NCBI GenBank assembly: GCA_965212525.1
Contig: CBDBVC010000016.1
Coordinates: forward strand, 1-64,000
Reading direction: 5' to 3'
Length of the DNA: 64,000 bases
DNA from: SZUA-38 sp965212525
GTDB taxonomy: Bacteria > Pseudomonadota > Gammaproteobacteria > Xanthomonadales > SZUA-38
Below, piece by piece: positions 1 through 8,884 of this stretch. Position 1 is the stretch's first letter; every line of letters starts with the position of its first letter. The notes under the pieces were generated by a model. That model was not told where the DNA came from. It did no database searches and worked only from the letters and a program-made list of their open reading frames with translations. A program made the position numbers and the translations under genes.

Positions 1-301
1 TTGTGCCAGCAAGGCAGCTGCCGACATGTACATTCGCGCCATGGCCGAGGAACAGAAATCACAGCCAGTCCCGATTCGCACACTGGCGATCCGGCCCGGT
101 GTGGTCGATACCGACATGCAGGCGCAGATTCGCAGCAGCATCGCCGATGATTTTCCGATGCGGGACAAGTTCATCGCCCTGCGCGAGAAAAACCTGCTTC
201 TGACACCGGTGCAGTCAGCGACAGCGATTCGTGATGTCATCGATGGCGATGCAGAATCGGGCAGTATCATCGATATTCGTGATCTGATGGTGGGTCAATG
301 A
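1..301 (+). CDS. SDR family oxidoreductase, C-terminal part (5' end outside window)
   Basis: The reading frame is open from the first bases and ends with TGA at 299-301. The visible residues begin C-A-S-K, and the last base before them would complete a Tyr codon. This fits the YxxxK catalytic motif of short-chain dehydrogenases/reductases, followed by the usual helix and the R-P-G-V-V-D-T-D-M stretch seen after the active site in this family. The protein would therefore be a cytosolic NAD(P)H-dependent oxidoreductase; the substrate cannot be told from the C-terminal 99 residues. The stop overlaps the start of the next gene (ATGA at 298-301), so the two are probably co-translated. The Rossmann glycine motif is outside the window. 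Confidence 0.85.
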   Translation, partial: CASKAAADMYIRAMAEEQKSQPVPIRTLAIRPGVVDTDMQAQIRSSIADDFPMRDKFIALREKNLLLTPVQSATAIRDVIDGDAESGSIIDIRDLMVGQ

Positions 302-1962
302 CCGACTTTGATTATTTTGTGTCGCAGGATGGCATGATTGTCATCCCGATCGACTATTTCTCCGAACAGGGCATCACCAGCGATTTCTCGACGTTCATCG
401 AGGATTCCGGATTACTGGGTCAGCAGTCGATCGCTCAGATCAATCAGACCATCGCTGCCTATTTCAACAGGGCAAGGCAACTCTCATCCGTGTCTCGGCA
501 GTGGTTCCAGCCCAGGATTCAGCACCTCTGTCTGGTGACCAAAGGCGAGAGGATCCGTCCGTTCTTTCAGCCGTTTCATGCCAACTCGTGGCTGCTGTAT
601 GACAGTGATTTCCATCCTGAAACGTCATCGGTCGAATTGTCGATATTTCTGTTGTTTCAGGCTGAACGGATGTTCATGCAGCAGCAGATTGCGGCATCAC
701 TGCTGACAAACCTGCCATATTTTCTGATCCTGACCGATACCCAGATCGATAACTTTGTGGACGGCTGTGAACGAAGTGACCGTCCTGATGCGGATTTTTT
801 CCGATCATTTGCGTCCAAGCTGCCTCAGCTCCGACGACTGCATCATGTTCAGTTCAATCGCCCGTCTGTAGCCCTGCAGGGCTACCAGACCACGCAGAAC
901 GGGCTGATTGTCGATGCGGACGACATGGCCATGCTGGATTCACTGCAACAGGACTGGATCAGATCAGCTGAAGCTGTCATGTCGGCACACAGAGCGCACT
1001 ATACAACGCTATCACCCGATGCAGGACGCAGACTACTGACCTGGCTTGATGACAGACAGCCCGATCTGCTGATTAGTGGCGATGACGGCGACATTCTGTG
1101 GCAACCCGGATGCTCCGATCATTCGGCACTGCAATCGGTTCTGGCAGAAGTCTCAACCGTGGCTGAGGAAGAGATTAAAAAGGACCTGCAAGTCATAGAT
1201 TACTATAGCAAAAAGTTTCTCGAAACACTGGCTGAGCCGGATCAGCTGGTGGATCCGGCACCGTATATCACCGAGGGTGGTCTGAGCTATATCCATCCGA
1301 AACTGAAACGCATTGCGTATAATCTGGGTGCCGACAATGCAGATCGACTGTGGCAGCCATCACCGCCGTATGAGCGCTGGATGCTGGCTGCACGCACCGT
1401 TCATGAGTGGGGTCACCTGGCCGCCGAGTCCGGCTGGGTTGCGGTGCCAGAAGAGCTGAGTGAGACCCGCAAGAATCTTGAAGCCGCTCTGGTCGACGAA
1501 TTTGAAGCCATGGTGAACGGCATGTCGGCACGTGTCAGACATCTGATCGAACCCGAGCTTGCCGGGCTTTCGAAGAAGGCTGACAGAGCCGGTGAGGCGC
1601 TGCTGAAAGCGATGCTCAGACGCATCGAGGACTTCATGGCCAACCTGGTGGCACAGGACATTCTGAATGCCGATGAAATGGATACCTACGTTCGCAACAA
1701 TGTGGCAAGCCGACTTCTGGAATACAGACCCGAACAGATGCTGATGCATCTGATTCGCACCGTTTACGAATTTCAGTATCTGAGATTGAGTCGAATCCGG
1801 GACCGATCGGACTGGTTCATGAAAAGTACCTGGTTTCAGGCGCTGTTCATCGATTCGGGTGTCCTCAGTCAGCATCAGTTTGAACAGCTGGAACCGGTAG
1901 TGGCAGGCATCTGTGACTGCTATCGCATCGACCGGCAATGGATCAGGGCAACGGACAGCTGA
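298..1962 (+). CDS. Protein of unknown function with an HEWGH (HExxH) motif
   Basis: This 554-residue protein has no signal peptide and no obvious membrane segment. I do not recognise a family. The clearest feature is H-E-W-G-H at residues 369-373, inside the sequence V-H-E-W-G-H-L-A-A-E. This has the HExxH pattern of zinc metallopeptidases, with E378 close behind it. The regions on both sides are predicted mostly helical and rich in charged residues. The start overlaps the stop of the upstream SDR gene by ATGA, so the two form one transcription unit. A cytosolic metallopeptidase-like role is inference from one motif; a non-enzymatic helical protein is equally possible. About 200 bases separate it from the next gene. 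Confidence 0.75.
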   Translation: MTDFDYFVSQDGMIVIPIDYFSEQGITSDFSTFIEDSGLLGQQSIAQINQTIAAYFNRARQLSSVSRQWFQPRIQHLCLVTKGERIRPFFQPFHANSWLLYDSDFHPETSSVELSIFLLFQAERMFMQQQIAASLLTNLPYFLILTDTQIDNFVDGCERSDRPDADFFRSFASKLPQLRRLHHVQFNRPSVALQGYQTTQNGLIVDADDMAMLDSLQQDWIRSAEAVMSAHRAHYTTLSPDAGRRLLTWLDDRQPDLLISGDDGDILWQPGCSDHSALQSVLAEVSTVAEEEIKKDLQVIDYYSKKFLETLAEPDQLVDPAPYITEGGLSYIHPKLKRIAYNLGADNADRLWQPSPPYERWMLAARTVHEWGHLAAESGWVAVPEELSETRKNLEAALVDEFEAMVNGMSARVRHLIEPELAGLSKKADRAGEALLKAMLRRIEDFMANLVAQDILNADEMDTYVRNNVASRLLEYRPEQMLMHLIRTVYEFQYLRLSRIRDRSDWFMKSTWFQALFIDSGVLSQHQFEQLEPVVAGICDCYRIDRQWIRATDS

Positions 1963-2165
1963 GAATGATAGTCTGAGCCATCCGACTGCGTCAGTCAGCC
2001 TGGCAAGTGACCTGCAGCCCGCTGCTGTCAAAGATCGGATCAGACAACAGCATCGAGCTGGGAATCGGTTTCTACACCAGGTTCTGATCGGATCCATGCC
2101 ATGATACTGGCATAGGCCCAGACGATCGATTATGCTCGTTCGCTGTCTGAATTTTGGAGCAAATC

Positions 2166-4247
2166 ATGAAATCAACTCTGGGCCATCTAATCCTGCTCAT
2201 GATCATGCTGTGTGTATCGGCTCTGGTATTCGCCGATCACCATGGCATGACGCTTGAGGATATCAGCAAATTGCAGTCCGTACGCGCTGCAGAATTATCG
2301 CCCGACGGTGAACTGATTGCATTCACACGCAGCCGTCCACGCGAACCGTATGAGGATGAGGATGGCGCTGCATGGACCGAGCTGTACCTGATGTCTCGTG
2401 GCGGCGAGCCTCGCCCCTTCGTGACCGGCGAGGTCAGTGTTTCCGGGCTGGCCTGGTCTGCCGACAGCCGTACGCTGTTCTACACGGCCAAGCGCAACAA
2501 GGATGAAAACAAGGCCATTTACCGGATACCCGTGGATGGTGGTGAATCGCGTCATCTGGCCAGCTTCGACACCGACATCGGTGCATTCGAGGTGAATTCT
2601 GATGAATCCATGGTGGCCTTCCTGGCGAAGGAGAAGAAACCGGATCATGTCGAGAAGCTGGGCAAGAAGGGCTTCAAGGCCAAGGTGTACGAGGAGGATA
2701 TCCAGTTCACACGACTGTGGACACTGGACCTGACCGATGACGAGGCGGAACCTGTCATGCTGCCGATTGAAGGCCATGTCAATTCCATGGATCTCAATCC
2801 GGCCGGTGATCTGCTGCTGCTGCAGGTCTCGCCAAGTTCACTCATTGATGATGTCTACATGCTGTTGTCGCTTCAGGTGGTCGATCTTGAAGGCAACACC
2901 ACTGCCAGCTGGGAAACCTCGGGCAAGATGGGCAAGGCCATCTGGACCGATGGCGGCAATGGCGTTGCATTCATCGGCGCCAACGACCTGAATGATCCCA
3001 GAGCGGGCGCTGTCTTCAGCGGAGACCTGTCCGGTGAGCTGACCAAACTGGTCGAGAATAACGATTCACACATCATTGACCTGGAATGGGCTGATGGCCG
3101 GCTCTACCTGCTGGAACATCAGGGACTGGAATCACGTGTCACCTCACAGGTGATCGGCAAGTCCTCATCGAGCACACTGGTGGATTACGGCAACGGTATC
3201 CAGACATCGATATCTGTCAGTAACGGCGGCCAGCTGCTTGCCATCACTGACACAGCAAATCATCCTCGCGAGATCTATACGCTGGACCGGCGTCGCTACG
3301 TGCGCCAGACGGTCTCGAACGACTGGCTGGCCGATCGTGCCATGGGGCGGCAGGAAGCTTTCGAGTACAAGGCGGCAGACGGGCTGGATCTTCAGGGCGT
3401 GCTTGTTTACCCGGTCGATTATGTGGAAGGTCAGCGTTATCCCATGATTGCCTTCATACACGGCGGGCCTGAGGCACACCGATCCAATGGCTGGAATACC
3501 GGCTACAGTCAGACCGTGCAGGTGGCTGCTGCACAGGGATACGTTTCGTTCATACCGAATTACCGTGGCAGTACAGGCAGGGGTGTCGAGTTTTCCAAAC
3601 TCGATCAGCATGCCTATGCAGACCCGGAATTCAGTGACATCGTTGACGGCAAGCTGGCACTGGTCGAGAATGGCCTGGTCGACACAGATCGTGTCGGTAT
3701 CACAGGTGGCTCTTACGGCGGTTACGCAACGGCATGGTCGGCCACCAAACTATCAGAACACTACGCTGCCGGCGTGATGTTCGTCGGCATCTCGAACCAG
3801 TTGTCCAAGTTTGGTACCACCGATATTCCGAACGAGATGTTTCTGGTGCATTCGCGCGCCTGGCCCTGGGATGATTACCAGTGGATGCTCGAAACCAGCC
3901 CGATCTACCATGTCAAGAAGGCAAAGACTCCCTTGCTGATCATGCACGGCGATTCGGATACCCGTGTTCATCCGTCACAGTCAATGGAGCTGTATCGCTA
4001 CCTCAAGGTACTCGGCCAGGCACCCGTGCGCCTGGTTTTGTATCCGGGTGAGGGTCACGGCAACCGCAAGGCAGCGGCTCAGCTGGACTATTCCATGCGC
4101 CTGATGCGATGGATGGATCATTACCTCAAGGGTGAGGGCGGTGAGCCGCCGGAATACGATCTGAAACACAATGAAGCACTGGAAGCGCTCGAAAAATCGG
4201 ACGAAGAAACGGAAGAGAGTGCAGACGAAGAGACTACCGACGACTGA
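2166..4247 (+). CDS. Secreted S9 family prolyl oligopeptidase-like peptidase
   Basis: The start is the ATG at 2166, because GGAG at 2156-2159 sits six bases upstream and the first residues form a signal peptide ending near V-F-A-D. The 693-residue protein has an N-terminal beta-propeller region with TolB/WD-like repeats and a C-terminal alpha/beta hydrolase domain. The expected serine peptidase triad is visible: Ser516 in G-G-S-Y-G-G-Y, Asp598 in H-G-D-S-D, and His631 in G-E-G-H-G. This is the arrangement of acylaminoacyl-peptidase/dipeptidyl-peptidase type S9 enzymes, which cleave short peptides in the periplasm. The C-terminus ends in a strongly acidic tail of Glu and Asp. A second S9 enzyme lies at 61003-63072. 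Confidence 0.92.
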   Translation: MKSTLGHLILLMIMLCVSALVFADHHGMTLEDISKLQSVRAAELSPDGELIAFTRSRPREPYEDEDGAAWTELYLMSRGGEPRPFVTGEVSVSGLAWSADSRTLFYTAKRNKDENKAIYRIPVDGGESRHLASFDTDIGAFEVNSDESMVAFLAKEKKPDHVEKLGKKGFKAKVYEEDIQFTRLWTLDLTDDEAEPVMLPIEGHVNSMDLNPAGDLLLLQVSPSSLIDDVYMLLSLQVVDLEGNTTASWETSGKMGKAIWTDGGNGVAFIGANDLNDPRAGAVFSGDLSGELTKLVENNDSHIIDLEWADGRLYLLEHQGLESRVTSQVIGKSSSSTLVDYGNGIQTSISVSNGGQLLAITDTANHPREIYTLDRRRYVRQTVSNDWLADRAMGRQEAFEYKAADGLDLQGVLVYPVDYVEGQRYPMIAFIHGGPEAHRSNGWNTGYSQTVQVAAAQGYVSFIPNYRGSTGRGVEFSKLDQHAYADPEFSDIVDGKLALVENGLVDTDRVGITGGSYGGYATAWSATKLSEHYAAGVMFVGISNQLSKFGTTDIPNEMFLVHSRAWPWDDYQWMLETSPIYHVKKAKTPLLIMHGDSDTRVHPSQSMELYRYLKVLGQAPVRLVLYPGEGHGNRKAAAQLDYSMRLMRWMDHYLKGEGGEPPEYDLKHNEALEALEKSDEETEESADEETTDD

Positions 4248-4264
4248 TTCTGAACTGTTCTGGT

Positions 4265-4284
4265 CAGTACAGATCAGTACAGAT
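4265..4284. repeat. Short direct repeat, 2 x 10 bp
   Basis: CAGTACAGAT occurs twice back to back in the gap between the S9 peptidase gene and htpG. Its significance is unknown. Confidence 0.5.
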
Positions 4285-4296
4285 CCGAAACAGGAA

Positions 4297-4330
4297 CGCA
4301 GCAGCTGTGCGGGAGAGTTCAGCTGCTGCG
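4297..4330. repeat. Perfect 11-bp inverted repeat (stem-loop) upstream of htpG
   Basis: CGCAGCAGCTG at 4297-4307 and CAGCTGCTGCG at 4320-4330 can form an 11-bp stem with a 12-base loop. There is no T run after it, so it is not a classical intrinsic terminator. It lies 50 bases after the S9 peptidase stop and may end that transcript or protect its 3' end. Confidence 0.5.
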
Positions 4331-4331
4331 G

Positions 4332-4348
4332 ACCTGGTACGACCAGAA
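4332..4348. promoter_or_regulatory. FadR-like operator site
   Basis: The 17 bases contain CTGGTACGACCAG. This core is identical to the core of the FadR operator of E. coli fadB as I recall it, and 15 of 17 positions match overall. The arms CTGGT and ACCAG are inverted around three bases. It lies about 130 bases before the htpG start. Binding by a FadR or other GntR-type regulator is inference; no such gene is in the window. Confidence 0.4.
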
Positions 4349-4478
4349 CCGCCGTTCGCCATTGCGGATTGCGGGTCTATTGTCGGGAACGTCGATGAAA
4401 TCAGTTCCCGCCAGCGATTGAATTTCCATACATCCACCCACAAATTGTTCTCATCCGAGAACTACATTCTTTACAGGT

Positions 4479-6416
4479 ATGGACAACACAGAAACCACAG
4501 ATCAGAAATCCGGGCAGGCTGACGCCGCACCGCATACTCACGCGTTCCAGGCTGAAGTCAGCCAGGTATTGAATCTGATGATCAACTCGCTCTACTCGAA
4601 CCGGGAAATCTTCCTGCGTGAGCTGATCGCCAATGCATCAGATGCCTGTGACAAGCTTCGCTTCGAGGCGCTCACCGATGACGCCCTGTATGGCGATGAC
4701 AGTGACCTGTCGATCACCATCGAGACAGACGAAGAGCAGGGCGTGCTTCGCGTCATTGATAACGGCATTGGAATGGACCAGGATGAGGTCATCGCCAACA
4801 TCGGTACCATTGCCAGTTCGGGAACACGCAAGTTCCTTGATGCCATGACCGGAGATGCCAAACAGGATTCACAGCTGATCGGACAGTTCGGTGTCGGATT
4901 CTATTCGGCATTCATCGTTGCCGATCGCGTTGTGTTGACCACGAGGCGGGCCGGTGATGCTCAACCGGCCGTACGCTGGTCGTCTGATGGCAAGGGTGAA
5001 TACACCATCGAGCCGGTTGATATGGACGCTCGCGGTACCGTGGTCGAATTGCACCTCAATGACGAGGGCAGGGAGTTTCTCAAGGGATATCGTGTACGCG
5101 CGGTGGTGAGCAAGTATTCCGACCACATCGCCTTTCCGATCCGGATGCTGGAGGATCCGGTACCGCCCGCCGAGGGTGAAGAGCCTGCCGAACCCGAGAT
5201 GAAGGTAATCAACCAGGCGACGGCCATCTGGGCACGACCGAAGAACGAAATCACGGACGAAGACTATCAATCCTTCTACAAGCAGATTTCACACGATTTC
5301 AACGACCCGCAAACCTGGGCGCACAATCGCATCGAGGGTAATCAATCCTATACCACCTTGCTGTACCTGCCAGCCAGGGCTCCGTTTGATTTGCTGATGG
5401 GACGAGAGGAACGACAGGGTCTTAAGCTATACATCAAGCGCATGTTCATCATGGATGCAGCCGAACAGCTGCTACCCAACTACCTGCGCTTTGCTCGCGG
5501 TGTCGTCGATTCCGACGATCTGCCATTGAATGTCTCGCGTGAAATCCTGCAGGACAACCCGCTACTGGGCAAGATTCGTTCCTCTGTCACCAAGCGCGTG
5601 CTCGACATGATCAGCCGTGTCAGTGAGAACGACGAGGATTATGCCAGTTTCTGGACAGAGTTCGGCAGTGTACTCAAGGAGGGCCTGGTCGAGGATCCGG
5701 CCAATCGCGAAAAACTGCTCAAGCTGATTCGTGTTCACAGCACGGCGGACACGGATGAGGTGGCGATGACCACGCTGGAAGCCTACGTCAGCCGCATGAA
5801 GCCGTCGCAGGACAAGATTTTCTACATCACGGCCGAATCGCTGCAGGCAGCTGGCAACAGTCCTCATCTGGGTATTTTCCGAAAGAATGATATTGAAGTG
5901 CTGCTGCTGACCGACCGGGTTGATGAGTGGATGATGGGTCATGTGACCGATTTTGACGGCAAGCCGTTCCAGTCCATCGCCAAGGGCGACCTGAATCTCG
6001 ATAACCTGATTGACGAGGAATCAAAGGCTGAACGTGAACAGGCCGGCAAGGATGCCGAAGACCTGATCGAGCGCATCAAGTCGGCACTGGATGAGCGAGT
6101 CGAGGATGTCCAGGTCAGTCACCGTCTCACCGATTCACCCGCCTGTCTGGTGATCAACGAGCACGAGATGGCGATGCACATGCAGGCTATCCTTAAACAG
6201 GCTGGACACCAGATGCCGGGCAGCAAGCCCAAACTCGAGATTAATCCAGAGCACGGCCTGATCAGGCTGCTGGCCAATCAGTCAGACGATACTGCGTTTG
6301 CAAACTGGGCCAACCTGATCTTCGAGCAGGCCTGGTTGTCTGAGGGCGGCCAGCTCGAGGACCCGGCCGGATTCGTCAAGCGACAGAACGAGATGCTGCT
6401 GGCCCTGGCTGGATGA
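4479..6416 (+). CDS. htpG: Chaperone protein HtpG (bacterial Hsp90)
   Basis: HtpG is a cytosolic ATP-dependent dimeric chaperone that remodels late folding intermediates together with the DnaK system. This 645-residue protein is slightly longer than E. coli HtpG (about 624). Family signatures are clear near the N-terminus: H-A-F-Q-A-E-V, Y-S-N-R-E-I-F-L-R-E-L, N-A-S-D-A, D-N-G-I-G-M, and the lid glycines in G-Q-F-G-V-G-F-Y-S. The middle domain has N-V-S-R-E-I-L-Q and the C-terminal dimerisation domain is complete. Its stop overlaps the start of hslR. A weak heat-shock-like promoter may lie at 4418-4442 (TTGAA, then CCCACA); I would not rely on it. A perfect stem-loop and a FadR-like site lie further upstream. 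Confidence 0.98.
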   Translation: MDNTETTDQKSGQADAAPHTHAFQAEVSQVLNLMINSLYSNREIFLRELIANASDACDKLRFEALTDDALYGDDSDLSITIETDEEQGVLRVIDNGIGMDQDEVIANIGTIASSGTRKFLDAMTGDAKQDSQLIGQFGVGFYSAFIVADRVVLTTRRAGDAQPAVRWSSDGKGEYTIEPVDMDARGTVVELHLNDEGREFLKGYRVRAVVSKYSDHIAFPIRMLEDPVPPAEGEEPAEPEMKVINQATAIWARPKNEITDEDYQSFYKQISHDFNDPQTWAHNRIEGNQSYTTLLYLPARAPFDLLMGREERQGLKLYIKRMFIMDAAEQLLPNYLRFARGVVDSDDLPLNVSREILQDNPLLGKIRSSVTKRVLDMISRVSENDEDYASFWTEFGSVLKEGLVEDPANREKLLKLIRVHSTADTDEVAMTTLEAYVSRMKPSQDKIFYITAESLQAAGNSPHLGIFRKNDIEVLLLTDRVDEWMMGHVTDFDGKPFQSIAKGDLNLDNLIDEESKAEREQAGKDAEDLIERIKSALDERVEDVQVSHRLTDSPACLVINEHEMAMHMQAILKQAGHQMPGSKPKLEINPEHGLIRLLANQSDDTAFANWANLIFEQAWLSEGGQLEDPAGFVKRQNEMLLALAG

Positions 6417-6808
6417 TTCCGCTGGACGAACCCCAGCGAATTGACAAATGGCTGTGGGCGTCACGGTTTTTCAAGACCCGCGCCCTGGCCAAATCCGAAG
6501 TGACCCAGGGACGGGTGCTTCTCAATGACAAGCGCGTCAAACCGGCACATACCGTCAAACCCGGTGATGTGCTGTTTATCGTGCGAGGTGAGGATCAATT
6601 CACCATTACCGTGCAGCAACTGGTCAAGTCACGTGTCAGTGCAAAGCTGGCGCAGGAACTCTACCAGGAGCATGAACAAAGCGTGCTGGCACGCGCGGCC
6701 CGTCGTGAAGCCGCTCGTTCCGAACCGTCGGTTGGTCCTCGCAAGCGACCAGACAAGCGCAATCGCCGCAAGATCATCCGTTTCAAGTCAGAGCACGGTT
6801 CAGATTGA
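6413..6808 (+). CDS. hslR: Heat shock protein 15 (S4-domain RNA-binding protein)
   Basis: Hsp15 binds free 50S ribosomal subunits that carry a nascent chain and so recycles stalled translation complexes after heat stress. The 131-residue protein begins with the S4 RNA-binding domain (R-I-D-K-W-L-W-A-S-R-F-F-K-T-R, then V-L-L-N, then K-P-G-D) and ends in a long Arg/Lys-rich tail, both typical of HslR. The ATG at 6413 overlaps the htpG stop by four bases (ATGA), so it is translationally coupled to the Hsp90 gene. In E. coli hslR sits beside hslO instead, so this pairing is a lineage-specific heat-shock operon. Confidence 0.95.
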   Translation: MIPLDEPQRIDKWLWASRFFKTRALAKSEVTQGRVLLNDKRVKPAHTVKPGDVLFIVRGEDQFTITVQQLVKSRVSAKLAQELYQEHEQSVLARAARREAARSEPSVGPRKRPDKRNRRKIIRFKSEHGSD

Positions 6809-6979
6809 ACAGTCTGTGGTGCTCGACCCGCATCGATACAACATGCCAGGCATTGTCACCTGACAGAATCAATTGCATCTGATTTATTCCATCCAGTCAT
6901 AAGCACATGAACCATCAGTCGTTCCGTCATGAGCCGGCGCCGTCTATCGTGATCATCAGATTCGATCAGGACAAGCCCC

Positions 6980-8875
6980 ATGGTGAACAATCTGGCCTTT
7001 CTGGCCCAATTACAGGATCAGCAATCTGCGGGCGAACAGGCATCGTTTCCTGCTTCTGATACGTCTGCTCCTGATTCGGCCTACAATCTGCTGTCCAGGC
7101 AGCTGGATCAGCTCAATCGCGAACAGAAAATCTGGCTCAGCGGGTTCCTTGCCGGCAGTGTCAGTGCCTCGCAATCGGAACTGACAGCACCGCTGGCCGG
7201 CCAGACAGGCGCATCAGGCCAGCCAGAACCGGCGGCAACAGCGCTGGTGACTGTCGTCTATGCATCACAAACCGGGAATGGCGAATCACTGGCCGGCAGA
7301 CTGGCTGCACGCCTTGGCAGTCACCACCCGGTTGAGCTCAAATCAGTCGCCGATCTGCGCGCCTCTCAGCTGAAACAGCGACAACTGGTCATCTTCATCG
7401 TATCCACCCATGGCGAGGGAGATCCACCCGATGATGCGCTCGGTTTTCTTGATGAACTGAGCGGGCGCCGACTGAAGGGAATCGAGTCACTGAAATACGC
7501 CGTGATCAGTCTGGGTGACAGCAGTTATCAGTATTTCTGCAAGACCGGGCGCGACCTGGACACACGGCTGGAAGAACTCGGCGCGCGACGCTGGCGCGAC
7601 ACGGTTGAGCTGGACATCGACTATCTCGATCACACAGACGCACTCGAATCGGCACTGTTTCAGCAGTTCGAGGGAGAATTCGGTCGTGATATGGCTGCAG
7701 ATGGTGTGATCAGTGCCGGCGGTCAGGTCGTGCCAATGACCACTGCCAGAATCAGCCATGACGCCCGTCACCCCAATGATGCCGAGGTGCTGCAGGTTCA
7801 GAAAATCACCGGCCGTGATTCGTCCAGGGATGTCCGTCATCTGGAGTTGGCCATCGAGGATGATGCACTCAGCTGGCAGCCGGGCGACTCGCTCGGGGTT
7901 GTCGTGAAGAATGATCCGGCGCTGGTGACTCAGATCCTTGATCTCACCGGTATTGAAGCACAGACTCAGGTCAGTCTGGGCGAAGAAACCATCCCGGTTG
8001 AACTGGCGCTTTCCAGCCATCTTGAACTGACCCTGCTGAACCCCACAGTACTCAAGCGCTATGCCGAACGGGTCGAGCATGACGAACTGAACCGTATCGT
8101 GGCACTGGACCGTCAGCAACAGCAGGACTGGTTTGAACGTCACCAGCTGATCGATCTCATCGAAATGTTTCCGGCAGATCTTTCTGCACAGTCACTGGTG
8201 AATCTGCTGATACCGCTGACACCCAGGCTTTATTCGATTGCTTCGAGCCCGCTGGAAACGCCGGACGAAGTGCACCTCACTGTGGCACTGAAGGAGTCTG
8301 GAAGCAATACCGTGCGTCACGGGGCTGCCAGTCATATGCTCACACAGCGAATCGAGCCAGGACAGACCCTGAGTGTCTATGTTCAGGAGAATCGTCACTT
8401 CAGGCTACCCGAAGATCCGGCGAAGGATGTGATGATGATCGGCCCGGGTACAGGCATTGCACCGTTTCGGGCGTTCATCCAGCACCGCTCGCAACTGGCA
8501 GAGCAGGGGCAAACGGTTGGTCGTCACTGGTTGTTGTTCGGCAATCCGCATTTCAGCTCCGACTTTCTCTATCAGACCGAATTGCTGAAGGCACACGAGC
8601 GCGGGCAGCTGACACAATTCGATGTGGCCTTCTCCCGGGATCAGCGCGAAAAGCGCTATGTGCAGCATCTGCTTGCCGAGAATGCCTCCAAGGTGGCTGC
8701 ATGGATTGCCGCGGGCGGTCACATTTATATCTGTGGTGCACGTCGCATGTCCGAGAGTGTGATCGAGACACTGGCAGGGATCATACGTGACCATTCAATC
8801 GGAGACACTCAGGATCCGGACAGACTCATACGTGACATGAAAATCAGAAAGCAACTGCAACTGGATGTTTATTAA
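6980..8875 (+). CDS. cysJ: Assimilatory sulfite reductase flavoprotein subunit
   Basis: CysJ transfers electrons from NADPH through FAD and FMN to the CysI haemoprotein. The 631-residue protein has the expected order. A poorly conserved N-terminal segment comes first, then a flavodoxin-like FMN domain (Y-A-S-Q-T-G-N-G-E, S-T-H-G-E-G-D-P-P), the FAD-binding domain (R-L-Y-S-I-A-S-S) and the NADPH-binding domain (G-P-G-T-G-I-A-P-F-R). It ends in an aromatic Tyr like other members. It opens the cysJ-cysI-cysH operon, with nine bases before cysI. A possible but weak promoter (TTGCAT, 18-base spacer, TCATAA) lies at 6873-6902. Regulation by the nearby CysB is expected from knowledge of the regulon. 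Confidence 0.97.
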   Translation: MVNNLAFLAQLQDQQSAGEQASFPASDTSAPDSAYNLLSRQLDQLNREQKIWLSGFLAGSVSASQSELTAPLAGQTGASGQPEPAATALVTVVYASQTGNGESLAGRLAARLGSHHPVELKSVADLRASQLKQRQLVIFIVSTHGEGDPPDDALGFLDELSGRRLKGIESLKYAVISLGDSSYQYFCKTGRDLDTRLEELGARRWRDTVELDIDYLDHTDALESALFQQFEGEFGRDMAADGVISAGGQVVPMTTARISHDARHPNDAEVLQVQKITGRDSSRDVRHLELAIEDDALSWQPGDSLGVVVKNDPALVTQILDLTGIEAQTQVSLGEETIPVELALSSHLELTLLNPTVLKRYAERVEHDELNRIVALDRQQQQDWFERHQLIDLIEMFPADLSAQSLVNLLIPLTPRLYSIASSPLETPDEVHLTVALKESGSNTVRHGAASHMLTQRIEPGQTLSVYVQENRHFRLPEDPAKDVMMIGPGTGIAPFRAFIQHRSQLAEQGQTVGRHWLLFGNPHFSSDFLYQTELLKAHERGQLTQFDVAFSRDQREKRYVQHLLAENASKVAAWIAAGGHIYICGARRMSESVIETLAGIIRDHSIGDTQDPDRLIRDMKIRKQLQLDVY

Positions 8876-8884
8876 GGATAAATA

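Noticed and set aside
4384..4410. Stem-loop CGGGAAC/GTTCCCG before htpG as RNA thermometer
   Set aside because: It is about 70 bases from the start codon and does not cover the ribosome binding site, so a thermometer role is not supported.
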